Source of the DNA: Mesodorylaimus sp. YZB2_4 | Taxonomy: Eukaryota; Nematoda; Enoplea; Dorylaimida; Dorylaimidae | DNA: 64,000 nt | Assembly (NCBI GenBank): GCA_030248295.1 | Contig: JASANH010001725.1 | Span: 62,001 to 126,000, forward strand | Direction of reading: 5' to 3' | Shown: in pieces, positions 18,001 through 29,594 of the stretch | Position numbering within the stretch: position 1 is the first letter of the stretch | Layout of the letters: each line of letters begins with the position of its first letter | The notes under the pieces: generated by a model | Told to the model about the DNA's origin: nothing | What the model saw: only the letters and a program-made list of their open reading frames with translations | The model's database searches: none | Translations under genes and position numbers: made by a program

Positions 18001-19894
18001 CACGACCGCCACGTTGACGAAAGTATGCGAAACATGTACTCACCGGCAGCTGAACTAGTTTATCATTCATGCGCACGTTGCAGCCAGAAGGGAAATCGTC
18101 TTTCTGCTCCGAGCTAGTATCCAATAAACAAAATCGTAATTGCAATTCGGCGCGAGGTAATGGGGCAGCTTCATTGTACCTGAAACAAGCTAATTATGTA
18201 TTCTTAATCACCGATTCACATTTCACTTACGCCAATTCCGCCATCTGTGTCGGGGTCAATGTACATGTGATATAATTCTCTTGAAATTTATCCGCCGTCA
18301 TCGGCACTGGAAAAGAGGCGAGCAAAAACGTCAGAGATACAAACTGAGAACATGCACGCCAGAAAACCACCTTACACCAGTCATGAAAACCTACACTTGA
18401 GTTAGGATAGGCCCTATCACCAGCAGAACCCACTGAATGGAGACAACTGGGACGTACCTAAAGTAGTGGGTTTAACAATTTCGGCCAGCACATCGTAGAA
18501 GGGCAATGGCATGAGCTTGACGTCAGGATGAAGTGATAAGTTCTGGCGATAAGCACTGTGAAGGATAGCCGACGATAAAGATGCGCTCGCCACCTGAGGA
18601 ACCGTCGCTGCTGGTGGATATCCAGCGTAACCAGGAAAGCTTGCACTGTTGACCGATCCATAACTGGTAGCTGACGGATATGGTGGCGATGGAACGTAAC
18701 CGTTAACGGCTGTCGCAGAATTCGTACTATCCGTCGATGACGTCATAGCGGCGTACGAACGATCGGGTACACGTCTACTAGGGAAAAGGGCAAAGTTATG
18801 CAAAATCGATTAACGAGAGCCAGTCATAAGAAAAATTTCTTTGTAGATAAGGATGTCCATGATTAACTTTGCCGATTAATCCAACAACCCGACTCCAGGA
18901 AAGGTCACGGGAATAGCTGCTGCTTGAGGAATGTGCTATCTTTTATTTGATGCAGAATATAAAGTACGTCTGTCCACGAAGCGTATTTATAACAATCTTC
19001 GAGACCTATTTTCTGAATATCGGACATAAGTCGAATGCGTATTGAATTTAGCTGCAACAGCACAACTAAACTGCGGACCCAGATGGTAAAAAACGAAGCA
19101 AACCGTATTGCACAAAGGCAGCCTGACGACATAATCAATACGTCTACGCCCCCGCCTTCTGCTTCATAAAAGCACCCCTGCAACCTTGCATTATAGGACC
19201 TAAATCTTTAGATTTCCTTATCTTGATAGACCACCATATAACCAGCCATCTTTCCGCTTACTAGAAAAAGCATTACCGACAGAACTCGGCGTGTCTTGTA
19301 CCGTACGTAGGTGGTCGGAGTCCGGTTTAAGTCTGACCAGTCCCTTTCAGGTACCGACTGCCGAATCACCAAGCCGCAAGCAAATGCTTACCTCGCTAGC
19401 TCTCTAACTTTCTGCTGCACAGCAAGACTCTTCGTATTTCTGACCAAGTCCAGAGCCCGCTGTAGCAATTCCGGTTTTTTCCCCGATCGACATCGATTGG
19501 CAAAACCGAGCAGATGTTGAAGCTCGTAAACGCGAAAGTTCATTACCATTTGCTAAAAAATCAGAAACACATATTTAGAAACTTATTTTGCGAACAAAAC
19601 CGTTTTACATAAAAACCATCATTTTTCTTTGTAGGCACGGCTACCCTGCAATTATAAGCCGCCTTATGTAAAGAAACAGCCACTGTCACGTGACAACGAG
19701 TAGCTATGGCACTTGCTCGAAATAAGCCCCAAAACTCTATGGACTGTACTTTTATTTATCTTGTCACCTAAGATATCTCACTTTGTTTAATCTTCCGCGA
19801 CCAGGTCCGGGAAAAATAAGACACAAAAGGAACTTACCTCTAAATCCCTCTGCTCATTGTGTCCGTACGACATATCAGATCGCGTGTTAGCCAT
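15040..19894 (-). CDS. gei-17: PIAS-type E3 SUMO ligase (SP-RING)
   Basis: Eleven coding exons on the minus strand, 5' to 3': 19894-19838, 19552-19392, 18777-18458, 18306-18231, 18179-18044, 17876-17745, 17216-17111, 17054-16981, 16924-16764, 16511-16342 and 16199-15040. They total 2553 nt, or 850 residues. Residues about 20-73 are the SAP DNA-binding domain ([13 protein letters not shown]). The PINIT domain spans about 165-330 and includes PSRPVNVTP. The SP-RING at about 350-410 carries [14 protein letters not shown] and TWTCPVCDK, with the Cys/His zinc ligands present. [14 protein letters not shown] near residue 497 is the SUMO-interacting motif with its acidic tail. The long last exon is Ser/Ala-rich and unconserved. 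PIAS proteins recruit the SUMO E2 UBC9 and sumoylate nuclear transcription factors. It is third in a same-strand group after TMEM39 and Gemin6. Confidence 0.95.
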
Positions 19895-20192
19895 TACGGA
19901 CCGTTCTAGACTAAACGCTGCCACCAATCTAAGCTGGTAATTAGCATAAAAATAATTACGCCAATATTACTAACAACTAGGTCACGAGCGAAACTTTACA
20001 TTGGGCAGTCGATCAAAGAAAAAAAATTTCGGTTCGACAAAAGACAAAAGTCGCTCTAATTTTAGAAGTCTCGCGCACATAGCACATCTAAGGACCATTT
20101 CAAAAATATCTATGTGATTCAAGCGGTAAATTTAAAAATGTTATGGTTTCACACTAGATAACTTTTTCCACAAACCACAAATTTAATACACT

Positions 20193-20684
20193 TCAGAAGT
20201 CATCCGGCATCGCTTCTAATAACTTTCGCACTCTAGCTAATACCACCTCATTGCCACATACGCAACTGTCTAAATCATATGGATATCGAATCTCCAACAC
20301 GTCAAATACCCGAATCGACTCTAATGTTTCTTCGATCGGTATCCGATTCTTCGTCAACCATTGTTTCACCTTCACTTTTCGCTCAGATATCGCTTTCTCG
20401 TCCATCTTTACTTGAGGTGTCGAGTGAAGACTGTCGATGGCCACTTGTTCCTCTTTGCTGCACTGGTCGGCCAATACTTTCACATCCACGATCGAACAGC
20501 CAGGAACCAATCGCAAATTATTCACAGACCCTTCGTCCGAGATGTCAACTAAAGCTAAGCTGAACGAGACTGGATCCGCCGTGTACACCCAACCACAGTA
20601 CTCCGACTTGTCATTGGCGACAACGTGCACCCTCTTGTAGATCAGGTCGTGCAGAAACGGCACACTCGGACTCCACATCGCCAT
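20193..20684 (-). CDS. gemin6: Gemin6, SMN-complex subunit
   Basis: An intronless 163-residue reading frame. The frame continues upstream, but an acceptor-like TTTGTTTCAG lies about 15 nt before the ATG at 20684, so I begin there. The N-terminal half (residues about 10-95) is the Sm-like fold of Gemin6: LIYKRVHVVANDKSEYCGW, then VYTADPVSFSLALVDISDEG. The C-terminal half matches the conserved Gemin6 block, with ERKVKVKQWLTKNRIPIEE and NEVVLARVRKLLEAM. Its length equals that of animal Gemin6 (about 167). Gemin6 pairs with Gemin7 in the SMN complex, which loads Sm proteins on snRNAs. A minus-strand ATTAAA at 20187-20182, just after the stop, is a candidate poly(A) signal. The frame lies between TMEM39 (285 nt upstream) and PIAS (298 nt downstream). 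Confidence 0.9.
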   Translation of the reverse strand: MAMWSPSVPFLHDLIYKRVHVVANDKSEYCGWVYTADPVSFSLALVDISDEGSVNNLRLVPGCSIVDVKVLADQCSKEEQVAIDSLHSTPQVKMDEKAISERKVKVKQWLTKNRIPIEETLESIRVFDVLEIRYPYDLDSCVCGNEVVLARVRKLLEAMPDDF

Positions 20685-20969
20685 TCTGATCTCAAGTTCC
20701 TGAAACAAAAAGAATGCGTCTAGTCGACACCACAACAGAAAAGATATAACGGGCTTGACCACCACAGCATCCTTCCCAACTTTGAGAAACCTTTACTTTT
20801 ATCAGTCCAGCTGTATCCAAAGTACCAAAGATAACAAATTATGCACACATCACCAAATCAGTAATGACAAACCAAAGTGATCAGGCACTAACACACTCAC
20901 AGCATGCAATCTCAGACAACCAAAGTCCCCTTCACCTTCTCAATACTGCTTGGGCTGGCAGTATGTTGG

Positions 20970-23630
20970 TCACCTCCGTCTGTGCTCCTCGTCCCGCGTT
21001 GACGGATTGTAGATTCGTCCGAGAATGACCTTGTCTTTGAATAGCTTAAACAGCATGACGTAATTGGCGAACATGAGCAGGACCAAGGTGACAATGTGCT
21101 GCCAGTCCGTCGAGTGCACGAGCATAACGAACTGAACCAGGATGAGCACAGCTTGGAGAAGGCAGAGATAATTGACCAAGCGAAGCGGGTCTTTCATCAG
21201 CAGCTACAATCAAGAGCTATTACATATAGGGGACGTTGGCAGAAGTACGGAACTATCTCTTTGGTGCTGCTGTGCAGCACGTAGTGAGCAGTGTAAATCA
21301 AAACGCCGAGCTGTCCTGTACGTCGCGGCCAGCACTTGTGGTTCCCTACTTGGCGATAGACAAAGAAGTGTTTTTGCCCCGACGTTTAGAAAATGGAGCA
21401 TTCAACCGACAGTGACGAACCTACGCCGATGACGGGATAGTTTTATGCTGGCATTAGCAGACTAAGGTCAGAGGCAATTGAAGAGCAACTTACATAAAGG
21501 CGATCGTGATCCAGATTTCCAGGTTCAGCTGCAATGCACGACCCTTGACCACGATACAAATTTCGTCCATGTTTAATAACACAGCCTTCCGTCCATAGGT
21601 CGCTCTCTGACCACCTAAATTATCAGGGAAACCATAGAAACTGACCCACCGTAGCTTCAAACTGATTACTTCAGAGTTGGCTATGTAATCAGCGAACTGC
21701 AGTCCAAGACCTCGCGTGCACGCTTCGTACTTACATTTGGAATGGTAATCCGAGTGGCAGTCGCTCCAACTTGTGCCACGATCCCAAGTGAGCAGCCGCC
21801 TTTTGCAGGAGATTACAATACTGCAAGGGAAGCAAGTAGGCCAAATAAAGACTGGACGAAGTGAAGAAGACCACAATGCCCATTTCGGCGACCCACCAAT
21901 AATCGATGTACAAAGCTGCCTAGAATCAGTCATAGACACAATTAGCATCCAGTCGTCTGACATGAGCAACTTATTGTACCAAACATTCATTCAGTTCCCC
22001 TCCTGCGACCCATTTGGATCACTAAACTACTCCACTCAAATAGTTTCCCAGGGTCACGGGGTACATAGGCATCCTGTAATGTTTCCGAAGGCAGAAAACA
22101 ATGTATGCTCACTCTAGGAATCCTATGTACTGTGAGGGTATCCGCACTGAATTTGACCAATAAAAAAATCACTTATTTCGGAGAGAACTTTGATGCAACA
22201 ATGAGCTGCAAAATTATTACCCCGCCTCGCGCACGTTTGAAAGTTGAAACAATAATTTTCCGTGGGCGCTACTTGAACATTTTACAGTATCCCCGACAAG
22301 GTAACCAGCATCGACCGACCACCACCCAACCACCCCCCGCGGGACCCCCGGCATCCCCACCACTACCCCCCCCCCCCCCCCAAACAAAAAAACCCAACAA
22401 AAAAAAACAAACAAAAAAAAAAAAAACCAAAACACAAGGTAATGGCCTAATGAGGAGCAAATTTAAGGCAACCGGGGGGGGGGGACACTGCCACAGTCAA
22501 ATGCCGCAATAATAATCGTATTTCACATGCAGCCAGCGTTCGCGCGCAATAACGCTGGTCTAAACCTACCAAGGCCACTTCGCTAAATCACTTGCCGAAT
22601 AAAGACACTTCAATGACCAGACCAGGGATAATGGTAACTCATACCCACGACATGTTTGTCTTCCAGCTTACAGCATCCCCCCAGGAGATATACGGGACAC
22701 AACTCCAAGAAGCCACGTTCGAGAGGGGAAAAACGAGAGCTAAAGGCATTCAACTTACCGGAGCAAACGCGCAGGGAACAAAAATGGCGAAGTACGCAGT
22801 CGTGAATGCAGCATAGACTGTATGCTTGATGCGTTGGTACAGATCTGTCATCAGAATGTTGGCCTCTTCACGAATATTGGCCGCTCTTAGTGAACACGCA
22901 TGAGGCGTCTTGGGATCGATGAAATTGCCGCCCATCAAAGCCAAGAATTTCGATCGCATTGACGAATTACTTTCACTGGCACACCCAGTCGCGCTGACCG
23001 AATGCGCTGGCTGTTGATCATAAACGGCCATCAGGATGTCGTGGTAAAACAAGAAGACAAAGAAGAGAGACCTATAAGAGACAAGTGCAGTTTATAAACT
23101 AGAATCAGAAGCAGTACTCACGGGTACACCAAATAGAGTAACGACGGCCACGGATAAGTCGTTAGCACTTGCACGAAGCTGAAGCTGAATGATGAAACGA
23201 TAGCGCAGACTGCTGGCAGTTTCAAAACCCATTCGATAACGAGGACGTATTTGGGCAATGGGCCTTCCGTCAACGCTAACGGCGCTATGGTCAATTTCTT
23301 CAAGAAGCACCAAGTCACTCGGCGTCCAAGAATCAGGCCGATGCATGACAGCAAGTAAAGATCGATTAGGTGGAATTTCTGAAAACAATGACACAAGCAA
23401 GTCCGGGAAACGTTTTTTAATCGATGAAAACTTACCAAAGCGTAGTGAGTGTAAGAATTCGGCAACCACCACATCGTCTTGTACAGATTGAGATATTGCA
23501 AGAACATGGCTAAAACGGAATACAGGAAGAGTGTGCACTCGAAAAAGAGCTCGCCTTGAGCTGGCGGCAAGTCCGGGAACAGTGGATGCGTCGGGATTGG
23601 CACTGCTTGGGTGTCGGGTTCGTCGGGCAT
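20970..23630 (-). CDS. tmem-39: TMEM39 family multi-pass ER membrane protein
   Basis: Six coding exons on the minus strand: 23630-23436, 23378-23122, 23071-22759, 21919-21735, 21614-21494 and 21203-20970, encoding 434 residues. Signature blocks of TMEM39A/B appear in order: PIPTHPLFPDLP, LYKTMWWLPNSYTHYAL, NFHLID-like KFHLIDLYLLS, the LLPLQYCNLLQKAAAHLGSW segment, MWSESDLW then GCVIKHGRNLYRG, and KDPLRLVNYL, ending in FANYVMLFKLFKDKVILGRIY. About eight hydrophobic segments are visible. TMEM39 proteins act in the ER/early secretory pathway, and in C. elegans TMEM-39 supports collagen secretion. The acceptor TTTTTTAG sits about 20 nt before the ATG and could take a 5' UTR exon or a spliced leader. 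The 839-nt intron between exons 3 and 4 holds homopolymer runs. It is first in the TMEM39-Gemin6-PIAS group. Confidence 0.94.
22366..22483. repeat. Low-complexity C-run, A-rich and G-run tract in TMEM39 intron 3
   Basis: A run of 16 C (22366-22381) is followed by about 50 nt of A with scattered C, and by a run of 10 G near 22475. All lie inside the longest TMEM39 intron. This is low-complexity expansion with no coding role. On the transcribed sense strand the first run reads as G. Confidence 0.8.
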
Positions 23631-26600
23631 TGCAGCTGCTGACTGAGCCCTAAAAAAGACAAGCAAAAAGTTGGAACCATAATCCTAAATTTTCCTCCCA
23701 GACACGATGAGAGTTCTAGGAGGATATCAGTTTGGTCAGATCTCTGAGGCCGAAATATCATGTCATGGACGTATGGCTCCCTAATACAACAAGTGATAAC
23801 TCCAGGGGATAAGTGCCTACCTCGCCTACCGTTCATCCTCGCATAACCCCCTGGTCAAATCCCCAGGTAACAAGTGATGATTTAGGCCTACAGTATTTTA
23901 GCAGGTTATCTTGTAGTTAGATGGCCTAAACTGCATTTTTCGCTTCGCGGGACAGGAAGAACTCAAATGATAACTTTATTCTCATCAGTGCCCCGTCACT
24001 CTCTACAGCATCCATGGAGCTGTCCCGGTTACAGTACAGCTAGCAATCTTACTTCGTCCTCGAATCCTCATGGTTCTTCCCACCCGCACCCGTCTTGCTC
24101 GTGGCATGCCTTCGACCAACTGGCATTTCCGGAATTCGGTGCCCAACTACCAGTAAGGGGCTAAGGCAATAATAACTCCTTGGTCTTCAAAGACAGGGAA
24201 TTGGAACACGCTCTAATTTTGTCCTCCCCTTCCACTCCTTGTCCCGTCCCGTCGTTTCTGTGTCGTGTCTCTCCGCCCGCTCTGATGAGCATGCACAATT
24301 TAGTGCACACAATTTGGCGCTAAATTCAAATTTTATGCTGCGCTCAAGACGGGGGAGCTGTCACTACTGTAAAGACGGTCTTCTGTACACCAAAACATGC
24401 CACCGCGGTTTAGCTGCAAAACACGCCAGTGGATCCAGTTGGTGGATGCGACAAAGTTTTGATCAGTGCGCTCACGGCAGGATGCGCATGCAGATGATTG
24501 ATTTCTGAAGAAATCAGCTCTCTACTCCGATGCTCTCTTGAGTGCCTGAGCCACTTCCACCCCGCCCTGCCAGTAGCCGAATGTGATTTCATTATCATAT
24601 ATTTTATTTGCCAGGGGCAGTTATTATTCCAAATGGGTCTGAGGGGGAAACTACTTGAGGGATATTTAAATTTGCGGCAGATTTTGGCGTAAATTTTATC
24701 CTAGAACTAATGATTGTACCCTAGAGTGCATAATAATTATGCAATTACTAACAGTTTACCTTTTTCCCACCTGAAACATCAGCTTAGGGTGTCCATGTGC
24801 TGCTACCTCACATACGAGCATGTATTGTCGCAGAGATAGGTTCTCCGCCCCGGGTAACCCATTCGAGGGAAAATTAGGCCAAATGATTATATCGATTGTA
24901 GGATTGCAAACAAGTGAGAGCACTTGTGCGATGCTCTCCGACCACCTAGCCAGCCAGCCAGCACGCTCTAATATTCCCCTGATACGGGATTCAGATAGTC
25001 AAGAAGGCGTGCTGTGCTCCTCAGCCCCTATTCTGTAGAAGGTGTCACAAGCCGCTTACTCCAAAGGGAATTCATGTCTGGTGTTGCCCCCTCTTTGATG
25101 GCCTCCGACGGTATCTTGGAGACAATGTCGCTCGGATGATCATCAGCATCAATCCAAATATGTGCTCTATTATCATTCCGATTTCCATGAAATTTCATCA
25201 GCCACCGCCATTAATCTGATCAACCACTTGTTCCAACCGTGCTGCAGTCGAGTCTGTAAAGCTGGCGAATTTAACTGACGATGGACAGTAAATGGTTGAG
25301 CTGCAATGGGCCAAGGAACGAACGCGATTCATGCAGGATCGAGAAAAACTGCCTTGGAGCTGCAGTAAGCAAGTAATAAAAGCAGAATGACGTTGGGATC
25401 TCCACAACGGGTCGTTGATGAAGCCACTATGGCCTTCCAACTCTCCACTCAAATATCAGCAGTCGAGAGAGAGCCACTGTTCTCAGTGGTCCCAGAACAT
25501 GCTGGTCGATCACATCAGCACAGATCGCACAGAAAACAACTTCAGGTCAGTCGCATGGCTACTGATCGAGCATTTCAGAGGAACACACCACCGGCACACC
25601 AACTCCATCAGTTGAGATCTGCTGCGTTAGATACCCGATGCATCGATCGGCCCGTTCAAAACGTTAGTAGCATCTTCTGCGTCTGTTGCACCCATGCTTA
25701 TAGTTTACTCGCTCCTACATAAACGTGAATGCGCACTCTGGAGGTGAGAGACACTAACACTAAACCAGTACAGAAGTAGAAAAGTAGCAGGCACTGTAGG
25801 TCGTGCCAGTCGACTCAGCAGTCCTTCTCAAATAGTCCTCTTCGGCCACTCTCGAGGAGTTGGCGATCACGTGCACTGGTGGCGTATCACCACATCAGCA
25901 TGAGACCATAAGCCGACTCCACGTCCTATCGATGTCGCGGCAAGAGCCAGCAACCTCAAGCTGACTGTTGTTTCTTCACGGTCTGCTGACAGTGTCTTGT
26001 CGCCCACCATGCATACTGTACGCGACCGTGGTCATGGCCTATTCTGCTGCCCCTTTTGTCCGCTGTAAACATTGCCAGCGCAATCATGCAGTCATCAGGC
26101 AACAGTACTAACCAAATTTCGTTTCCTCGTCCAGCGATGTGGTTTGTCAATAGCCAAGTCAAGAGGACCAGGAATTGCCACCCATGCCAAGCTCAACCTA
26201 AACACCCATAAATCGTTATCGCATCGATGGCCAAAAGAACACCAGGCACAATCGACTCGTTCTCGTCTGTGTCTACATAGAAGCAAGCCTGCAAAGATGC
26301 CGTGATTCACAGATGGCGTGCTGTCTTGCATGTCCTACTCGTACATGCTGCATAACCTGGTTCGTGCTCACTCCTTGCCAGCTATCTTGCAACTATCCTT
26401 CGGTCGTTATGTCTTCAGTGTTTCCTCCGCTGTGGCTCCGGGTCTGTCATAGTCCCGTGCAAGCAGCAGATCTACAAGGACATTAGTGCTGGAACGGTCA
26501 GAAGTATGAAATCGAGCTGATGAGCCAATATCATGTAGTACGTCTGGGCCCGGACTGCTGGAGGGAGTGACTGGTGGAGCTTTAGCACCATGCCAAGAAC

Positions 26601-27171
26601 CCAGGGCAGCCAAGGCCTCCGACCTAGTCCATGACCGAAACATCACCCTGATGGGTGACGCTCCCAGCCGCCCGCTCCGTGCACAGGATCGATTTGCGGT
26701 CTAGCTTCTACGATTAATCGATTACCACATTCATTTTGTGCCCCTTTCACGCCATCGCCCCCCCCTCCTCTCGTGTCTGGCAAAGTGAACCCGCTGCCGT
26801 CATTCCGCTCGTCCATGAGTTCTGGGATTCAAAGCGTTGAACGGAATGGCGGTCAGATAAGAGGATTCCGAATCATGTGAAATGATTTTAGAGCGAAATA
26901 AGTACCTCGAAGTTTTCTTCGAAATCTGGCCGATACGGGTATGAAGGGACTGTAAGACAAGAAAGAGCAGAAAGCTATCAAGGAAACGAGAGAACGCTTC
27001 CGAAGGGGTGCCTCGCTTGAAGATGGTCGGCTGGAATATGGATGGATGGATCTGGCGTACGATAAGCCAGTGCCTCATTTGGTCAAGCCTCTGGCCCCGC
27101 ATTGCTTAGGCCACCAACCCTGGCTGGGAGGCCGCCGTTTTAAATTTGCGGGCTGAGGACGGCAGTGTTAA

Positions 27172-28045
27172 GGTGGGAATATACTTCTGTTCGGTGGGTA
27201 CGGGCAGCTCTCCTGGCACGTGCACGGAGACTGCTCCGAACTGGCTGGCTACCCGCCCGCCCGGCGTCTACTGGCAACTCATCGAGCCAGTTCTGGCACT
27301 AGCCCGTACTGGCTTCGAAACGGGCAACTGCCAGCACTGTTCACAAGTATATTGCGTTCCCTGTCTGCTATAACCGCGTTACCGATAATTAGATAAAATG
27401 TTTTCCATCCTCTCCGTTATTCTTTCTCTCTTTTTTCAAGAAACTTGAAAATGGCTCAATTGGCAATTACGAGACGAAAAGCTGTTGTATTGGGATCATT
27501 GGCCATGTTGCTTTTAGCGGAGGAAGAAATTCAGAAAAAGCGGAAAAAACGCGCTTTTTACGTTCGACCGATCAATTGTCTTCGGCCAGTTCGTGGAGAG
27601 TTCGAGATTTTGATTCAAGAAATGGAATGTATGGACTCACAATATCACAAAGAATATTTTCGTATGACGTTAGAGCAACGCAATGATTTGCTCGAACGCG
27701 TGACACCATATTTGCTTTGTAAACCAACGCACAAGTATCCAAACCCCAAAAGATGCCCGGAAGTGGAACGCAACTGGCAGCTGCACGCAGCAAAAGTCTA
27801 CGGGCGACACCCTCCGTGCATCTGCCAGTACGCGAGTGCAGCCAGTAGCGAAATACGCGCTATACTTACTGGCGCGTACGTGCACAATTCGGGCGAGTCT
27901 ACTGGCAGGCAAAAAAACCGCAATATACTTACTGGCCAGTGCGCGTGCTGCTCTGGCCCGCCCAGCCCTTTTCTGATTGGCTAGATTTTACGGGCATGTG
28001 CACGAAGACCTACGGGCAGCTTTCGGGCAGAAGTATATTTTCACC
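27172..28045 (+). mobile_element. Truncated PIF/Harbinger-type DNA transposon
   Basis: The ends are imperfect inverted repeats: left GGTGGGAATATACTTCTG, right (reverse complement) GGTGAAAATATACTTCTG. Both are flanked by TTAA (27168-27171 and 28046-28049), which contains the TTA/TAA target typical of PIF/Harbinger. Many CTGGCA/TGCCAG and TTACTGGC motifs lie just inside both ends, as expected for subterminal transposase-binding sites. The element is 874 bp, too short for a full Harbinger, and keeps only part of a transposase. It lies inside a SINE-B copy. The intact SINE-B copy shows the empty site (TTTTACTGG), supporting transposition into a TTA target. Confidence 0.75.
27451..27984 (+). pseudogene. 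PIF/Harbinger transposase, N-terminal remnant
   Basis: The first roughly 115 residues of this frame resemble the N-terminus of PIF/Harbinger transposases: AFYVRPINCLRPVRGEFEIL, then a five-residue gap, MDSQYHKEYFRMTLEQRNDL and LLERVTPYLL (family pattern W-V-R-P ... G-E-F ... F-R-M). After about residue 118 the frame runs into the repetitive subterminal sequence and the DDE catalytic region is missing. It is therefore an internally deleted, non-functional copy. Whether the fragment is transcribed cannot be judged. Confidence 0.7.
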
Positions 28046-28529
28046 TTAAGCCATCGGGGATTTAGCAAGTCAGTCCTGGCTCTGGGCGACTCACCCGGCG
28101 GCCGACGCCGGCGAGTACAAAATCAGAAACTGGTCCTCGAAGGCCAGCCGGAAGTGTCCCTTCTCGCCCACTGACCCTGGTACAGGATGTCCTCAGTAAA
28201 GGTGCACCTAGTGGAAGCGCCAGAGGGAAACTGCCGTGAAAGTCGGTCGCTTCGCGGCCTCGATTATCATGACTGCTGACAGGCCATAGGCAAATAGAGT
28301 TACAAGTCCCGCAGGGAAACTAGGAGTCACGGGCCCAACGCAAAAGTTTTTAAAAAAGCATGAAGAGCGAGATATTTCACTCCGGCCACCCATACCGGAA
28401 GACCAGTGGCAGCTGTCCTCAGGTGGCGTCGATTTTTTGCGTGAGCAAAATTAATACTCATCGTCAGAAGCCTGCCTCAATCAGCTCATGCTATGAGACT
28501 GTCAAGTTGCATTCTCTTTTAGTTGACAT

Positions 28530-29594
28530 CTGGACCCGTACCACAGAAAGCAGATAGAGGTAGGGCACTACCGTTTGGTAGAGGTATGGGGTGCCAAAAG
28601 ATAGGATTACCAATTGGTAATGGGTAGAGGTAGAGGCAGGCCTACCGCTACCACTAAATGTGGGTAGGGAAAAGATAGAACTACCTGATCTTTTCTGCCA
28701 GCAATCCATTACGTTTTTCCGTTAAACTCCGCTAATAAGTCTGCACTTGGAAGGAAACAGGATTTTCTACATATTATCAGTGGCGGCAACAGAAAAAATA
28801 GCCATGGCTGCCGGGGAGAAAGGCTGACATCCTTCCGCATTTAGATAGGTCGACTACCTTATCCAACCAATGGTCTATCATTATGTGCAGCCGTCCCATC
28901 TTTTGCGCGCTCTTTCGTATTGATTTCTTTCCCTACCCGTTGGCTACCCTCCTTCAGAGCAGGGTAGCCAAATGATAGGGGTAGACACCTACCTCTACCA
29001 GTTGCCGTACCACAGAAAGCAGGTAGGGGGTACCTTTTGGCAAAGATAGGCCTACCTGGAGGTAGAGACAGGGCTATCCTCACCCTTACCAGTACCACAG
29101 AAAGAGCAGCTAGAGGGAGCCAACTGGTAGAGGTAGATGTCTACCCCTATCATTTGACTACCCTGCTCTAGAGGAGGGTAGTTAACAGGTAGGGAAAGAA
29201 ATCAATACGAAAGAGCGCCCAAAAGATCGGACGGCTGCGCAGGATGATAGACAATGGGTAGGATAAGGTAGTCGACCTATCTAAATGCGGAAGGATGTCA
29301 GCCTTTCTCCCCGGCAGCCATGGCTATTTTATGTGTTGCCGCCACTGATAATGGGTAGAAAAACCTGTTTCCTTCCAAGTGCAGACTTATTAGCGGAGTT
29401 TCACAGAAAAACGTTATGAATTGCTGGCAGCAAAGATCAGGTAGTTCTATCTTTTCCCTATCCACATTTAGTGGTAGCGGTAGGCCTGTCTCTACCTCTA
29501 GCCGTTACCAGTTGCTAATCCTATCTTTTGGCACCCCTACCTCTACCAAACGGTAGTGCCCTACCTATATCTGCTTTCTGTGGTACGGGTCCAG
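28530..29594. mobile_element. 1.06-kb foldback (long inverted repeat) element
   Basis: The left arm 28530-29004 and right arm 29121-29594 are reverse complements at high identity by eye, separated by a 116-nt spacer. The termini begin CTGGACCCGTACCACAGAAA and end with its complement. The arms are rich in CTACC/GGTAG units. The spacer carries two further direct copies of the terminal motif (near 29007 and 29092). No transposase frame is present and no target duplication is evident. This fits a foldback or long-TIR non-autonomous DNA transposon; a hairpin-forming duplication is the alternative. Confidence 0.8.

Larger units (their letters stand above)
27068..28346 (+). repeat. SINE family B, copy 2, interrupted by a DNA transposon
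   Basis: The left part (about 27068-27171) aligns with the tRNA-like head of the intact copy at 56712-57124: GGTCAAG, then GGCC-GCA-TGCT, then GGGAGGCCGC. The right part (about 28050-28346) aligns with the body of that copy: GGGATTTAGCAAGTC, CTCTGGGCGACTCACC, AGAGGGAAACTGCCGTGA, then CCAACGCAAAAG. Between them sits the Harbinger-type element at 27172-28045. The copy is diverged from the intact one. Confidence 0.75.

Noticed and set aside
24160..24640. Possible inverted repeat with AATAATAACT near both ends
   Set aside because: The match is only about ten A/T-rich bases and does not extend, so it is within chance expectation.
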